DNA from: Alphaproteobacteria bacterium casp-alpha2 | GTDB taxonomy: Bacteria > Pseudomonadota > Alphaproteobacteria > Rhodospirillales > Casp-alpha2 | Assembly (NCBI GenBank): GCA_001510075.1 | Contig: LFEN01000006.1 | Span: 1-33,556 of the forward strand | Direction of reading: 5' to 3' | DNA length: 33,556 nucleotides | Part shown: one piece after another, positions 17,370 through 27,286 of the stretch | Layout of the letters: each line of letters starts with the position of its first letter | Numbering within the stretch: position 1 is the first letter of the stretch | The notes under the pieces: generated by a model | Databases searched by the model: none | Seen by the model: only the letters and a program-made list of their open reading frames with translations | Told to the model about the DNA's origin: nothing | Program-made: the position numbers and the translations under genes

Positions 17370-18400
17370 CTTTCGGCGATGTTCACATCGACCCTGTTGA
17401 CAGGATCCTCCGTCGTTTTACTGCCCAAGGCACGGACATCAATGCGGGTGCTGCGTACGCCGCTTTCAATCAGGAACGAGCGGACGGATAGCGCACGCGA
17501 CAGGGACATGCGCCGGGCTTTGCTCGAAGAAAGGTCTTTTCCCCCGGCGTAAGCCAGCAGTTGCAGTCGGAGGTTGTCTTTGCCCTTGAGCTTCTTGGCC
17601 AATCCCAGCAAGTCGGGTTTGGCGTTATCGGGCAGCTTGGAGACCTTAGTGCCGAAAACGACCTGAAGCGCCCGGCCCTTTTTAAGCGTATCTTTTGCCG
17701 ACGGTAATGATGCCTGTTGTTTTTTCGCAGGGGCCGGTTTTGGAACAGAAACAGAGACAGTTTTATCCTTGGCCGGGGCCGCCGCAGGTGGTGGCGAGGG
17801 CGCCGCTTTCGGCGGGGCCGGTGGTGCAACCGGCGGCGTCGCCTTGGCCGTTTTTTCAGGCGTTTTCTTCGCCACCATCTTCGCCTTTTCAGGGGCCTTG
17901 GCTGGTTTTGCCGGTTCTTTCGGCACCGGGGGAGCCGGTGGTGCAGAGGCGGTCAACGGAGCCGGCGGCTTGCTGGCTGGAAGCGCCGGCTTGGCGGGCA
18001 TGGGCGGTTTAGGTTTCGCCGTGCGCACTTTTTTTCTGGCAACGCGCTTGGCCGGTTTTTTAGATTTTGTCCCAGGCGGCCTTAATTTGATCCTGCCGGT
18101 TTCTTCGGGGGCTGCGACATGAAGGCGTGATCGGGGAGGGGTAGCGCCTGGCAGGAGGAGACCCGAGCGTGGGGTGCTGAAACCGGGCGGGGTCCCATAC
18201 GTCAGTCCAGGTGATGGAACGGACCCTGCTTGATCAATGACGCTGAGATCGACATCCACGTTGTTGGTGCTTAGATCAACGCTTTGCGCTTCGGCAAAAG
18301 CCCAGGGAAGCGTTGTGACAATGACCGCGAGAAAAAAACGGCGCACCGGAACCTGATACATAGCAGCCAGGGTGTTCATGGTTTTGGAGTATCCCATCAA
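17366..18400 (-). CDS. Secreted Pro/Ala/Lys-rich protein with C-terminal OmpA-like domain
   Basis: Signal-peptide-like N-terminus (VRRFFLAVIVTTLPWAFAEA), low-complexity linker, C-terminal LRLQLLAYAGGKDLSSSKARRMSLSRALSVRSFLIESGVRSTRIDVRALG; 4-nt overlap with the MotA-like gene. Confidence 0.8.
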   Translation of the reverse strand: MMGYSKTMNTLAAMYQVPVRRFFLAVIVTTLPWAFAEAQSVDLSTNNVDVDLSVIDQAGSVPSPGLTYGTPPGFSTPRSGLLLPGATPPRSRLHVAAPEETGRIKLRPPGTKSKKPAKRVARKKVRTAKPKPPMPAKPALPASKPPAPLTASAPPAPPVPKEPAKPAKAPEKAKMVAKKTPEKTAKATPPVAPPAPPKAAPSPPPAAAPAKDKTVSVSVPKPAPAKKQQASLPSAKDTLKKGRALQVVFGTKVSKLPDNAKPDLLGLAKKLKGKDNLRLQLLAYAGGKDLSSSKARRMSLSRALSVRSFLIESGVRSTRIDVRALGSKTTEDPVNRVDVNIAER

Positions 18401-18532
18401 TGCTGAGGCCTTCTTGTCTGGCCGCCAGCCAATTCCCTCATATCTCTTGGCCTAACCATAACCAAGGAAAAGCCCACAAACAACTGGTTTGCAAGGTAAT
18501 AAAGAATGAGGAGGGATGATGAGAGAGGGCGG

Positions 18533-19339
18533 TTATTTTTCAGCCTGGGAAAGGATTTCCCTGAGCTTCACGTGCAGCAGATCGTTGGCGGCGACGATTT
18601 CGCCGCTTTGCATCATGCCGTTTCCACCCTTCAGGTCCGTAACGTAGCCGCCGGCTTCGCGTACCAGGATAATCCCGGCGGCCATATCCCAGGCTTCCAG
18701 GCCGGATTCCCAGAAACCCTCGTAGCGCCCGGCGGCGACATAGGCGAGATCAAGGGCGGCGGAACCAAAACGCCGTACCCCCGACGATACGTCCATAACA
18801 GCGCCCAGTTGCTTCAAAAAACGCTCGTGGTCGGTTTGCGGCCCGCGACCGGCAAAAGGGATGCCGGTGCAAAATAGCGATTCGGTTAATTCATGGCGCC
18901 CTGAAACCCTGATCCGGTGGTTGTTGAGGTGGGCACCCTGACCTTTTTCGGCGGTGAACATCTGATCGGTCAGGGGTTCGTAAACGACCCCGGCGGCCGG
19001 TTCGCCGTCCCGCTCCAAGGCAATCGATATCGAGAAGTGAGGAAGCCCGTGGAGAAAGTTGGTGGTGCCGTCCAGGGGATCTACAATCCAGCGATTTGAG
19101 GTGTCCGAGCCTTTGATTTCGCCACCTTCTTCAAGCAGAAAACCGAAGTTCGGGCGGGCTTTCGACAACTCGTAAACGATCGTTTTTTCAGCCTTTTTAT
19201 CGGCATTACTGACGAAATCCGCGGTCCCTTTTTTCGAAACCTGAAGGTGTTCGATTTCACCGAAATCACGGACCAGGCCCCGCGCTGCCTTTTGCGCGGC
19301 GATCGTCATAACGTTCAAAATTGCCGAGCGCTGTACCAT
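18533..19339 (-). CDS. suhB: Inositol monophosphatase family protein (SuhB-like)
   Basis: EEGGEIKGSDTSNRWIVDPLDGTTNFLHGLPHFSISIAL; GFWESGLEAWDMAAGIILVREAGGYVTD. Confidence 0.93.
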   Translation of the reverse strand: MVQRSAILNVMTIAAQKAARGLVRDFGEIEHLQVSKKGTADFVSNADKKAEKTIVYELSKARPNFGFLLEEGGEIKGSDTSNRWIVDPLDGTTNFLHGLPHFSISIALERDGEPAAGVVYEPLTDQMFTAEKGQGAHLNNHRIRVSGRHELTESLFCTGIPFAGRGPQTDHERFLKQLGAVMDVSSGVRRFGSAALDLAYVAAGRYEGFWESGLEAWDMAAGIILVREAGGYVTDLKGGNGMMQSGEIVAANDLLHVKLREILSQAEK

Positions 19340-19365
19340 TAGGAAAACCTTTGAAGGAAGGAGGG

Positions 19366-19935
19366 CTAGTCCTTCGCTCGCTCCACGTAGGAACCATCGG
19401 CAGTGTTGACGACGATGCGGGTGCCGGCCTCAATATGGGGCGGCACCATGCATTTGACGCCATTTTCAAGCATCGCCGGTTTGTAAGACGAAGACGCCGT
19501 CTGTCCCTTGACCACGGCATCGGCCTCGGTGACGGCAAGGGCCACGGTATCTGGAAGCTGCACCCCGATGGGGTCGTCTTCGTAGCTTTCGATGGTGACG
19601 GTCATGTTATCTTGCAGATATGGCAGTTGATCTTCGCCGACCAAATCCTGGCTGATAGCGATCTGATCGAAGGTTTCTGCGTCCATGAAGTTGAGCATGT
19701 CGCCTTCGGCGTACAGGAATTGAAATTTCTTTTGACTGAGATGCGCGCGTTCCACCGTTTCCGACGAGCGAAAGCGTTCATTGAGCTTGGTTCCGTGGCG
19801 GATGTCCTTGAGCTCCACCTGCAAATAGGCGCCGCCTTTGCCAGGCTGGGTGTGCGCGGTTTTGACCGCCCGCCACAGATTACCCTGATGCTCGATGACC
19901 ATACCGGGGCGGATGGCGTTACCGTTAATTTTCAT
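19366..19935 (-). CDS. efp: Translation elongation factor P
   Basis: [60 protein letters not shown]-track start at 20310 is over-extended. Confidence 0.95.
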   Translation of the reverse strand: MKINGNAIRPGMVIEHQGNLWRAVKTAHTQPGKGGAYLQVELKDIRHGTKLNERFRSSETVERAHLSQKKFQFLYAEGDMLNFMDAETFDQIAISQDLVGEDQLPYLQDNMTVTIESYEDDPIGVQLPDTVALAVTEADAVVKGQTASSSYKPAMLENGVKCMVPPHIEAGTRIVVNTADGSYVERAKD

Positions 19936-20005
19936 AATTTCTGACCGTAGATGAGGTTGAGGCGCGGAAGCTAACAGGTCGCTTGTGGCAAGGCAATGGT
20001 GGCTT

Positions 20006-20653
20006 CTAAGAGGATTCGGAAATGACCGCGTTGAAGATTTCGACGGCCTTGCCCGGGCCGTCCGGGTGATCCCATACAGCGGAGACCAGGGCCAGAAAAT
20101 CGGCCCCCGCGCGAACCAGCGGGGCGCAGTTATCCGGGGTGATGCCCCCGATGGCGACGACCGGAACAACCATGATGTCTGACCACCATTGCAGAATTTC
20201 GACAGGGGCGCGGGTACTCGCCTGCTTGGTTTCGGTGGCAAAGAAGGCCCCGAAAGCAACGTAATCGGCACCCTGTTCGGCGGCTTCCATACCCAGATGG
20301 CGGGAATCATGACAGGTTACACCGACAATTCCACTGTCGCCGACAGCCTCGCGGGCGTCTGCGTAGGTCGCGTCTTCTTGGCCAATATGTACGCCGTCGC
20401 AACCTGTTTGGCGGGCAAGGTCCGGGCGATCGTTCAAAATCAGCGGCACACCGCGTCCCCGGCATAGGGGGAGCAGAGCTTCCACGGCCCGACAGATGTC
20501 ATCATCTTGGGCATCCTTCAGGCGCAATTGCAGACAGGCGACATCGCCGCCGTCCAGGGCCTGGGCCAGAGACGAGGGGAACGTCGCCAGTTCAATCCGG
20601 GGCGGCGTAACCAGATAGAGACGGCAACCGGGGTCTTCTTCATTTATCGGCAT
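20006..20653 (-). CDS. thiE: Thiamine-phosphate synthase
   Basis: [12 protein letters not shown]...[73 protein letters not shown]. Confidence 0.9.
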   Translation of the reverse strand: MPINEEDPGCRLYLVTPPRIELATFPSSLAQALDGGDVACLQLRLKDAQDDDICRAVEALLPLCRGRGVPLILNDRPDLARQTGCDGVHIGQEDATYADAREAVGDSGIVGVTCHDSRHLGMEAAEQGADYVAFGAFFATETKQASTRAPVEILQWWSDIMVVPVVAIGGITPDNCAPLVRAGADFLALVSAVWDHPDGPGKAVEIFNAVISESS

Positions 20654-20654
20654 T

Positions 20655-21068
20655 TCACTTCCCTTGGCTGAGCCAGCTTCTCAGGGCTGCTTCTTTGTCT
20701 TCCAATGGCAAAAGATCGAGAACCGGCATGGAGATATCTTCATCAATGCGGGCATCTGTCTGGGCGGCAATTTCGGCGATCCGGTCTTTTGCATCGCCTG
20801 TTATACTAGTACGGATGACCTTCAAGCCTAAGCGTAATGCCCCCAAGGCGAGACCAGGGTCGTCGCCACAGTCGAAGATGGTCGTAACGGTGACGGGCGG
20901 GGCCGAGCCCGCCGCTTCGTCAACCATATCCCTGAACACACTAGCCCCCAGATAGCGTCCTGCCCCCGGCGCACTTCTGAGGGTGACGGGAACGCCCAGC
21001 TCAGCAGCGACAGCCAGTGCGGCTTTGGCGTCTTCCAGGCTGTGAATAATGATCGGGCGGTCATTCAT
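20655..21068 (-). CDS. Conserved hypothetical protein next to thiE
   Basis: [52 protein letters not shown]...; start ATG 21068. The region upstream in the 286-aa ORF overlaps motA antisense and is probably not coding. Confidence 0.75.
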   Translation of the reverse strand: MNDRPIIIHSLEDAKAALAVAAELGVPVTLRSAPGAGRYLGASVFRDMVDEAAGSAPPVTVTTIFDCGDDPGLALGALRLGLKVIRTSITGDAKDRIAEIAAQTDARIDEDISMPVLDLLPLEDKEAALRSWLSQGK

Positions 21069-21186
21069 GGAGGGTCTCAGTCCAAACCGATTAAAATGGA
21101 TATCACTTGTTTCCCCTATAAAGTTGAAATCTAATGATTTTCTGGTAAATATTCTATGCTCAGTTCCCCTTGATGGAGAGGTTTTA

Positions 21187-22008
21187 GTGGATATAGCGAC
21201 ACTTCTTGGTTTGGTCATGGGTGTTTCCGTCGTGACGCTTGCCATCATGACGGGTTCGGAACTGTCAATTTTTCTCAATCTTCCGGGCTTCCTAATTGTC
21301 CTCGGCGGCACCATCGCCGCGACGCTGATCAAGTTTCCCATTTCCGGTGTGTTTGTCGCCTTCTTCGTCGGCACCAAGGCAGCCTTCGTCAACGAACGCG
21401 AAAGCCCCCGGGAAATCATCGATCTGACCATGCGCATGGTCAAAAGGGCGCGCAAGGCGGGACTGTTGGGGCTGGAGCGAATCAGTGTCAAAAACGCCTT
21501 CTTTAAAAAAGGCATTCAGCTATGCGCCGACGGTCGAGAACCGGACGTGATTCGAAAACTGCTGACCAGTGAAATGGAATTGGCGATCCAGCGCCAGGAA
21601 GTCGGCGAAAAGGTTTTCCGCGCCATTGGCGAATCGGCGCCTGCCTTCGGTATGGTCGGCACCCTGGTCGGCTTGGTGCAGATGCTGAGTTCCATGGAGG
21701 ATCCGACAACTATTGGCAAGGCCATGGCCGTGGCGTTGCTGACGACCCTTTATGGCGTCTTGATTGCGCAGCTTATTGCGTTGCCGATTTCCGACAAGCT
21801 GGAAGCCAAGAACGAAATCGAAAAAGCCAACCGGGTGTTGATTATCGAAGCCATTATGCAAATCCAGGCCCGCAACAACCCGACCATCGTGCTCGATGTG
21901 CTGGAGGCCTACCTGCCTGAAAAACAGCGCTCCGGCAATAATAGAAGGGAGGGGGATGGCGGCGATGAGGGCGGTGAGCGTCGAAAGAGAAGAGGGACCG
22001 ATAAATAG
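21187..22008 (+). CDS. motA: Flagellar motor stator protein MotA/PomA
   Basis: VDIATLLGLVMGVSVVTLAIMTGSELSIFLNLPGFLIVLGGTIAATLIKFP...GESAPAFGMVGTLVGLVQMLSSMEDPTTIGKAMAVALLTTLYGV; GTG start at 21187. Confidence 0.92.
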   Translation: MDIATLLGLVMGVSVVTLAIMTGSELSIFLNLPGFLIVLGGTIAATLIKFPISGVFVAFFVGTKAAFVNERESPREIIDLTMRMVKRARKAGLLGLERISVKNAFFKKGIQLCADGREPDVIRKLLTSEMELAIQRQEVGEKVFRAIGESAPAFGMVGTLVGLVQMLSSMEDPTTIGKAMAVALLTTLYGVLIAQLIALPISDKLEAKNEIEKANRVLIIEAIMQIQARNNPTIVLDVLEAYLPEKQRSGNNRREGDGGDEGGERRKRRGTDK

Positions 22009-22778
22009 TGAAGATAACGGCACTCGAACGCAGGAAAATCGAGGGCGCCCCCCGGTGGATGGTGACCTTCGCCGACCTGATGGCGTTATTGTTTGCCCTG
22101 TTCGTGTTGTTGTTGTCGTTTTCCAATGTCGATAGTGACAGTTTCAACAAGAACGCCGGTCCCATGCGCGATGCCTTTCTCAAGGGCGAAAAAGTATTGG
22201 CGACGACCTCTCAGCAAACCGCCCAGCCCGGACAGGCAGGCCCTGGGCGCAGCAAGGCGAAACCGCAACCCAAATTGTCGTCGACCGCCGGGATCGTTCA
22301 GTTTGACAACCAGCAGAAAGCCAAAAGAAGCTTCCTCTGGCAATTCAGGCGTTCCATGGAACGCGAATTGGCGTCGTCGCGTGTTCTTCTGATTGATGAG
22401 GGTGACCGGATCGTCATCCGTTTCCCCGGCGCCACCTCGTTTATTCCGGGCGGCGCCGACCTGGCCGGTGATTTCGGCCCGACGCTGCTGAGAATTGCCA
22501 GTATCCTGAGAGCCACCCAGGGGCAGATACTGGTGTCGGGGCATACGGACAACTCACCCATTTCGACGGCCCGGTTCCGTTCCAACTGGGATTTGTCGAC
22601 GGCCCGCGCCGTCACCGTGGTTCACTTCCTGATGGAGAAGGCCGGCGTAAAACCGTCCCGGATCACCGTTAGAGGTTTCGCCGATAGCCGCCCGCTGGTG
22701 AAAAACACCACCCCGGAAAATCAGGCTAAAAACCGCCGCGTCGAAATTGCCCTCCAAATCTCCGACTTTGAAGGCTGA
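22008..22778 (+). CDS. motB: Flagellar motor stator protein MotB/PomB
   Basis: GAPRWMVTFADLMALLFALFVLLLSFSNVD...ILVSGHTDNSPISTARFRSNWDLSTARAVTVVHFLMEKAGVKPSRITVRGFADSRPL. Confidence 0.92.
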   Translation: MKITALERRKIEGAPRWMVTFADLMALLFALFVLLLSFSNVDSDSFNKNAGPMRDAFLKGEKVLATTSQQTAQPGQAGPGRSKAKPQPKLSSTAGIVQFDNQQKAKRSFLWQFRRSMERELASSRVLLIDEGDRIVIRFPGATSFIPGGADLAGDFGPTLLRIASILRATQGQILVSGHTDNSPISTARFRSNWDLSTARAVTVVHFLMEKAGVKPSRITVRGFADSRPLVKNTTPENQAKNRRVEIALQISDFEG

Positions 22779-22789
22779 ATCAGGGCGAC

Positions 22790-22830
22790 AAAAACCCCGC
22801 GCCCCCATTTCATCGGGGCGCGGGGGTTTT
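22790..22830. terminator. Bidirectional intrinsic terminator between convergent motB and gap
   Basis: AAAACCCCGCGCCCC (22791-22805)...GGGGCGCGGGGGTTTT (22815-22830), A-tract and T-tract on opposite sides. Confidence 0.85.
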
Positions 22831-22852
22831 CGTTTCGCGACATCTGGATTGC

Positions 22853-23860
22853 TTAGCCGAGATTGTGCATGGCAACCGCCGTATCCGGCATGCGGTTGGA
22901 GAAACCCCATTCGTTGTCATACCAGCTCAGCACCCGCACGAAGTTTCCGTCGATGACCTGGGTCTGGGTCGCATCGAAAGTCGAGCTGGCCGGGTTATGG
23001 TTGAAGTCGATGGATACAAGATCATCGGTCACATAACCCAGGATTCCCTTGAGGTGCCCTTCGGAGGCTGCCTTCATGGCGGCGTTGATTTCTTCCACCG
23101 TGGTGTCTTTGTTCGCGGTAAAGGTCAAATCGATCAACGATACATTGGGGGTCGGCACCCGGATGGAGGTGCCGCTCAGTTTTCCGGCTAGTTCCGGCAA
23201 AACCAGGCCGACGGCGGCCGCCGCACCCGTTGACGTCGGAATAAGCGAAACGCCGCAGGCCCGGGCCCGCCTGGGGTCCGAGTGGATGGTGTCGAGCGGG
23301 CGTTGATCGCCGGTATACGCATGGATGGTGGTCATGAAGCCCTTCTCGATACCGACGGCCTTATTCAGGACATCGGCGACGGGAGCCAGGCAATTGGTCG
23401 TGCACGAAGCGTTCGAGACCACGGTGTGGTGGGCTTCCAGCTTGTCGTGATTGACACCGTAGACGACGGTCATGTCGACTTCTTTACCTGGGGCCGAGAT
23501 CAGAACTTTCTTAGCGCCCGCGTCGAGGTGCTTTGACGCCGATTCCCTGTCGGTGAAAAACCCGGTGCATTCGAATGCAACATCTACGTCCAATTCACCC
23601 CAGGGAAGCTTGGCGGGATCGCGCTCCGCGACAACTTTCATCGGCCCCATCCCACAATCGAGGGTGCCGTTATCGATGATCATTTCGTTGCTGATGGTGC
23701 CGTGAACTGAATCGTATTTCAGCAGATGGGCGTTGATTTCTATGGAGCCAAGGTCGTTAATTCCGACGACTTCGATGTCCTTGCGACCGGATTCCATAAT
23801 CCCCCGCAAGACCAGCCGACCGATGCGACCAAAGCCGTTAATTCCTACACGCATTGCCAT
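22853..23860 (-). CDS. gap: Glyceraldehyde-3-phosphate dehydrogenase, type I
   Basis: [86 protein letters not shown]. Confidence 0.97.
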   Translation of the reverse strand: MAMRVGINGFGRIGRLVLRGIMESGRKDIEVVGINDLGSIEINAHLLKYDSVHGTISNEMIIDNGTLDCGMGPMKVVAERDPAKLPWGELDVDVAFECTGFFTDRESASKHLDAGAKKVLISAPGKEVDMTVVYGVNHDKLEAHHTVVSNASCTTNCLAPVADVLNKAVGIEKGFMTTIHAYTGDQRPLDTIHSDPRRARACGVSLIPTSTGAAAAVGLVLPELAGKLSGTSIRVPTPNVSLIDLTFTANKDTTVEEINAAMKAASEGHLKGILGYVTDDLVSIDFNHNPASSTFDATQTQVIDGNFVRVLSWYDNEWGFSNRMPDTAVAMHNLG

Positions 23861-24109
23861 TTTATAGCCTCCCTCAAATATAGGATCGGGTTATGCCGAA
23901 ACGTTTCCATCCACCTTTCCAGCAACGCCGTCTTCATCAAATCTGGTATTCAGGCTTAACTGGCATCTATTTTTATTGGCGCCAACATCCTAGGAAAGGT
24001 CCCAAAGGTCAATGGGGATTATTTGCCCTACCGTTAAAGCCCCGTCGTTGCCCCGGGGGTATTTTTTTATTCATTTTTAATAAGTTGCACACTTTTTTTG
24101 CAGCAATGA

Positions 24110-24138
24110 TTGACGTAATAAAGTTGCCCGGCCTATCC
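24110..24138 (+). promoter_or_regulatory. Candidate sigma70-type promoter for the DUF4164-zapA unit
   Basis: TTGACG (24110-24115), 17-bp spacer, CTATCC (24133-24138). Confidence 0.4.
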
Positions 24139-24196
24139 TGCCGAAAGCCCTGCATCGGATCGTGCGGGGAGGTAAAACAGGGCGGGCGGGTTTTCG

Positions 24197-24451
24197 GTGA
24201 AAAAGGGCAATCTGCAAAAACCGACCAAAATGGAGCAGGCCAAAGCGCGCCTTGACGGTGCCGTGGCACGCCTTGAAGCCGTCGCGCAAAACGGGGCCTC
24301 CCAAGGGGGAGCACGGGGAAAGTCGGAAGAAAGTAGCAAGGAACTGGAACGGTTGCGGGCGGAAAATTCCCGGCTCAAGGTGCTGCATGATGACACGTCG
24401 TCCCGGCTCGACGCCGCCATTGGCAGGCTTCGCTCGGCGATGGGGGAATAA
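24197..24451 (+). CDS. DUF4164-like coiled-coil protein
   Basis: 84 aa; MEQAKARLDGAVARLEAV...ELERLRAENSRLKVLHDDTSSRLDAAIGRLRSAMGE directly upstream of zapA. Confidence 0.75.
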   Translation: MKKGNLQKPTKMEQAKARLDGAVARLEAVAQNGASQGGARGKSEESSKELERLRAENSRLKVLHDDTSSRLDAAIGRLRSAMGE

Positions 24452-24453
24452 GC

Positions 24454-24789
24454 ATGGCCCAGGTGACGGTCACCATCAACGGCAGTGATTATCTGGTCGC
24501 CTGTGATGACGGTCAGGAAGCCCACCTTGCCCGCCTCGGTGCTTATGTTGACAACCGCGCCGGCGAACTTGTCGCCGCCGTAGGCCCAGTCGATGACGCC
24601 CGTCTTCTGGTCATGGTGTCCTTGTTGTTGGCCGATGAATTGTCCGATGTCTATGCGGAATTGGATGCCGCCCGCACGGCGGATCAGGGGGTCGCCGCCA
24701 AAATGACTGCCGAAGAAAACCTTAGCGCCAATATCGATGAATTGGCCCAGCGCATAGAGAACATTGCCGAACGCCTTGAACAGGCTTAA
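24454..24789 (+). CDS. zapA: Cell division protein ZapA
   Basis: MAQVTVTINGSDYLVACDDGQEAHLARLGAYVDNRAGEL...RLLVMVSLLLADELSD. Confidence 0.88.
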   Translation: MAQVTVTINGSDYLVACDDGQEAHLARLGAYVDNRAGELVAAVGPVDDARLLVMVSLLLADELSDVYAELDAARTADQGVAAKMTAEENLSANIDELAQRIENIAERLEQA

Positions 24790-24795
24790 GTATAC

Positions 24796-24957
24796 CTTCA
24801 GGGCGGTTTCTGCCCAGTTCGTTACGGCTCGATATCCCTGGGGCTTTCTATACCTCGGGAGCTGTCCCTGCCGGACCCGTGGGTTCGGTATATGGCGCCC
24901 ACCTGCACTTGCAGGCCACAGAGGATTCTCAGCTGACGGCTGGGCGGTGCCGTCCTA
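24796..24957 (+). ncRNA. ssrS: 6S RNA (alphaproteobacterial ssrS)
   Basis: CTTCAGGGCGGTTTCTGCCCAGTTCGTTACGGCTCGATATCCCTGGGGC...GAGGATTCTCAGCTGACGGCTGGGCGGTGCCGTCCT; AGGGCGG/CCGTCCT closing stem; classic position between zapA and 5-FTHF cyclo-ligase. Ends approximate. Confidence 0.85.
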
Positions 24958-24988
24958 CCTTTTTCCATAACCGGCTAGTCTGCGTTTC

Positions 24989-25567
24989 ATGTCCGTATCC
25001 GAAGAAAAAAAAGAAATGCGCCGCCAGGCCAAGGAATCCCGAACCTTATGGGTGGACCAGGCTGGTCCTGATGCGGGCGCTATGCTGGCCGGTAAATTTC
25101 TTGAAAACGCTGTGCTGGCCGGCACAACGGGGCCTGTCGCCGGTTATTGGCCGATGAGCACGGAGATCGACGTCAGGCCGTTAATGGAAAGTCTTCATCA
25201 ACGGGGTTGCGAGATCGCCTTGCCGGTGGTCGTCGGGGCCGAACAAGCCTTGGTGTTTCGCCGCTGGGTGCCGGGACTAACCTTGCAGGAAGGAAATTTC
25301 GGCACCCATCACCCAGCGAGCGAAGAGCCGGAAATCATTCCCGGTTTGCTTCTCGTCCCGTTGCTGGCTTTCGATGACCAAGGGATGCGATTGGGCTGGG
25401 GCGGCGGTTTTTACGACCGGACCCTGGCGGCGCTCAGGGCGTCCGGCCCTGTCCTTGCCGTCGGTGTGGCCTATTATGGTCAGAAGGTTGGCCATGTGCC
25501 GCATTCGTCAACGGACGAGCCCCTGGATTGGATCGTCACCGACAAGAAAGTCCAGAAGGTTCCCTGA
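24989..25567 (+). CDS. 5-formyltetrahydrofolate cyclo-ligase
   Basis: KEMRRQAKESRTLWV...PEIIPGLLLVPLLAFDDQGMRLGWGGGFYDRTLA. Confidence 0.92.
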   Translation: MSVSEEKKEMRRQAKESRTLWVDQAGPDAGAMLAGKFLENAVLAGTTGPVAGYWPMSTEIDVRPLMESLHQRGCEIALPVVVGAEQALVFRRWVPGLTLQEGNFGTHHPASEEPEIIPGLLLVPLLAFDDQGMRLGWGGGFYDRTLAALRASGPVLAVGVAYYGQKVGHVPHSSTDEPLDWIVTDKKVQKVP

Positions 25568-25568
25568 C

Positions 25569-26381
25569 ATGAAAATACTTATTTGCGGCGATGTCGTCGG
25601 CAAGACCGGACGCCAGGCCATTGACCGGCATCTGCCCGATATCCGCCAGCGTCTGGACCTGGATTTTGTTATCGTCAACGGCGAGAACGCGGCCCACGGT
25701 TTCGGCCTGACGGACAAAATCTGTGAGGCCTTTTATGCCGCAGGTGCCGATGTGGTGACGACCGGCAACCATGTCTGGGACCAGCGCGAAATCATCAAAT
25801 ACATTGACGGCGACCCGAAACTGCTGCGGCCCATGAACTTTCCCGAAGGAACCCCCGGCGCCGGAACCGGGATATACGAAGGGCCGAAGGGCAAGAAAGT
25901 GATGGTCATTCATCCCATGGGGCGTCTGTTTATGGACCCCCTGGACGATCCCTTTGCCGCCGTCGAAGAGGCCTTGGCCAACCAGCGGATGGGGCATACG
26001 GTGGCCGCCATCATCGTCGATTTCCATGGCGAGGCGACCAGTGAAAAGCAGGCCATGGGACATTTCCTGGACGGCCGTGTGTCTGCGGTTGTCGGCACCC
26101 ATACCCACGTGCCGACGGCGGATGCGCAAATCCTGCCGGGGGGAACGGCGTTCCAGACAGACCTTGGCATGACCGGCGATTATGATTCCGTCATCGGCAT
26201 GAAAAAGGAACTGGCGACCAGCCGGTTCACCACCAAGATGCCGCAGGGACGCCTTGAGCCAGCGGAGGGGGAGGCGACGTTATGCGGCGTTTATGTCGAA
26301 ACCGATAACGGCTCCGGGCTGGCGACCTATGTCTGCCCGCTGCGCGTCGGTGGTCGGCTGAAAGAACAATGGCCCCTTTAG
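25569..26381 (+). CDS. YmdB-family metallophosphoesterase (TIGR00282)
   Basis: MKILICGDVVGKTGRQAIDRHLPDIRQRLDLDFVIVNGENAAHGFGLTDKI...TTGNHVWDQREI...VGTHTHVPTADAQILPGGTAFQTDLGMTGDYDSVIGM. Confidence 0.92.
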   Translation: MKILICGDVVGKTGRQAIDRHLPDIRQRLDLDFVIVNGENAAHGFGLTDKICEAFYAAGADVVTTGNHVWDQREIIKYIDGDPKLLRPMNFPEGTPGAGTGIYEGPKGKKVMVIHPMGRLFMDPLDDPFAAVEEALANQRMGHTVAAIIVDFHGEATSEKQAMGHFLDGRVSAVVGTHTHVPTADAQILPGGTAFQTDLGMTGDYDSVIGMKKELATSRFTTKMPQGRLEPAEGEATLCGVYVETDNGSGLATYVCPLRVGGRLKEQWPL

Positions 26382-26450
26382 GCCTTTATCACCGCCCCAT
26401 TATTGACATATTGGTCTGACATTAAGGTGGACGGCAGCCGTGCGTTCACC

Positions 26451-26464
26451 TACTACATGTAGTA
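26451..26464. promoter_or_regulatory. 14-bp perfect palindrome upstream of yebC
   Basis: TACTACATGTAGTA, flanked by CACC on the left and TAA-GGTG on the right. Confidence 0.45.
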
Positions 26465-26508
26465 TAAGGTGTCACATCAATTTCAGTATATAGGGAACGG
26501 TTTGGACC

Positions 26509-27255
26509 ATGGCCGGTCATTCTAAATTTAAGAACATCATGCACCGCAAGGGCCGCCAGGATTCCAAGCGGGCCAAGGTTTTTGGAAAGTTGATCAGGGA
26601 ACTTACCGTGGCGACGAAATCGGGCCTGCCTGATCCTGATATGAACCCGAGGCTGAGGACGGCCGTCGCTGCCGCCAAGGCCGTCAACATGCCCGGCGAC
26701 ACCATGAACCGGGCGATCAAGAAAGGCAGTGGTGGCGGCGACGATACCAACTATGAGGAAATTCGCTACGAAGGCTATGGCCCCGGCGGCGTCGCCGTTA
26801 TCGTCGAAGCCCTGACCGATAACCGCAACCGCGCCGCCAGCGAGATTCGTTCCGCCTTTACCAAGTTCGGCGGCAATCTGGCGGAGACGGGGGCCGTCAG
26901 TTTTATGTTCGACCACGTCGGCCTGATTGTTTACGGGACCGCCGCCAGCGCCGAAGATATGTTCGAGGCGGCGCTGGAAGCGGGCGCGTCGGATGTCGAG
27001 TCGTCCGAAAACGGCCATGAAGTTACCTGCGCGCCGGATGATTTTTCCCTGGTCCGCGATGCGCTGGAGGAAAAATTCGGCGCCGCCGAAGATGCGCGCC
27101 TCGACTGGAAACCGCAAACCAGCGTTGCCGTCGATGAAGACGCTGCCACCACCTTGCTGAAGCTTATCGATGCGCTGGAAGATAATGACGACGTGCAGCG
27201 CGTGTCCGCGAATTTCGAAATTGATGACGACGTGCTCGAACGTTTGAGCGCTTAA
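26509..27255 (+). CDS. yebC: YebC/PmpR family protein (TACO1-like)
   Basis: [75 protein letters not shown]. Confidence 0.96.
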   Translation: MAGHSKFKNIMHRKGRQDSKRAKVFGKLIRELTVATKSGLPDPDMNPRLRTAVAAAKAVNMPGDTMNRAIKKGSGGGDDTNYEEIRYEGYGPGGVAVIVEALTDNRNRAASEIRSAFTKFGGNLAETGAVSFMFDHVGLIVYGTAASAEDMFEAALEAGASDVESSENGHEVTCAPDDFSLVRDALEEKFGAAEDARLDWKPQTSVAVDEDAATTLLKLIDALEDNDDVQRVSANFEIDDDVLERLSA

Positions 27256-27286
27256 ACAGCCATGACCAGGATATCAGGAGGCAACC

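Noticed and set aside
15028-18400. Zorya anti-phage system (ZorA/ZorB)
   Set aside because: MotA/MotB-like proteins are present but no ZorC, ZorD or ZorE-like gene is adjacent; neighbours are housekeeping genes (MFS transporter, suhB).
23893-24255. 120-aa + strand ORF upstream of the DUF4164-zapA unit
   Set aside because: No recognisable motif, lies over AT-rich intergenic DNA containing the candidate promoter; likely spurious.
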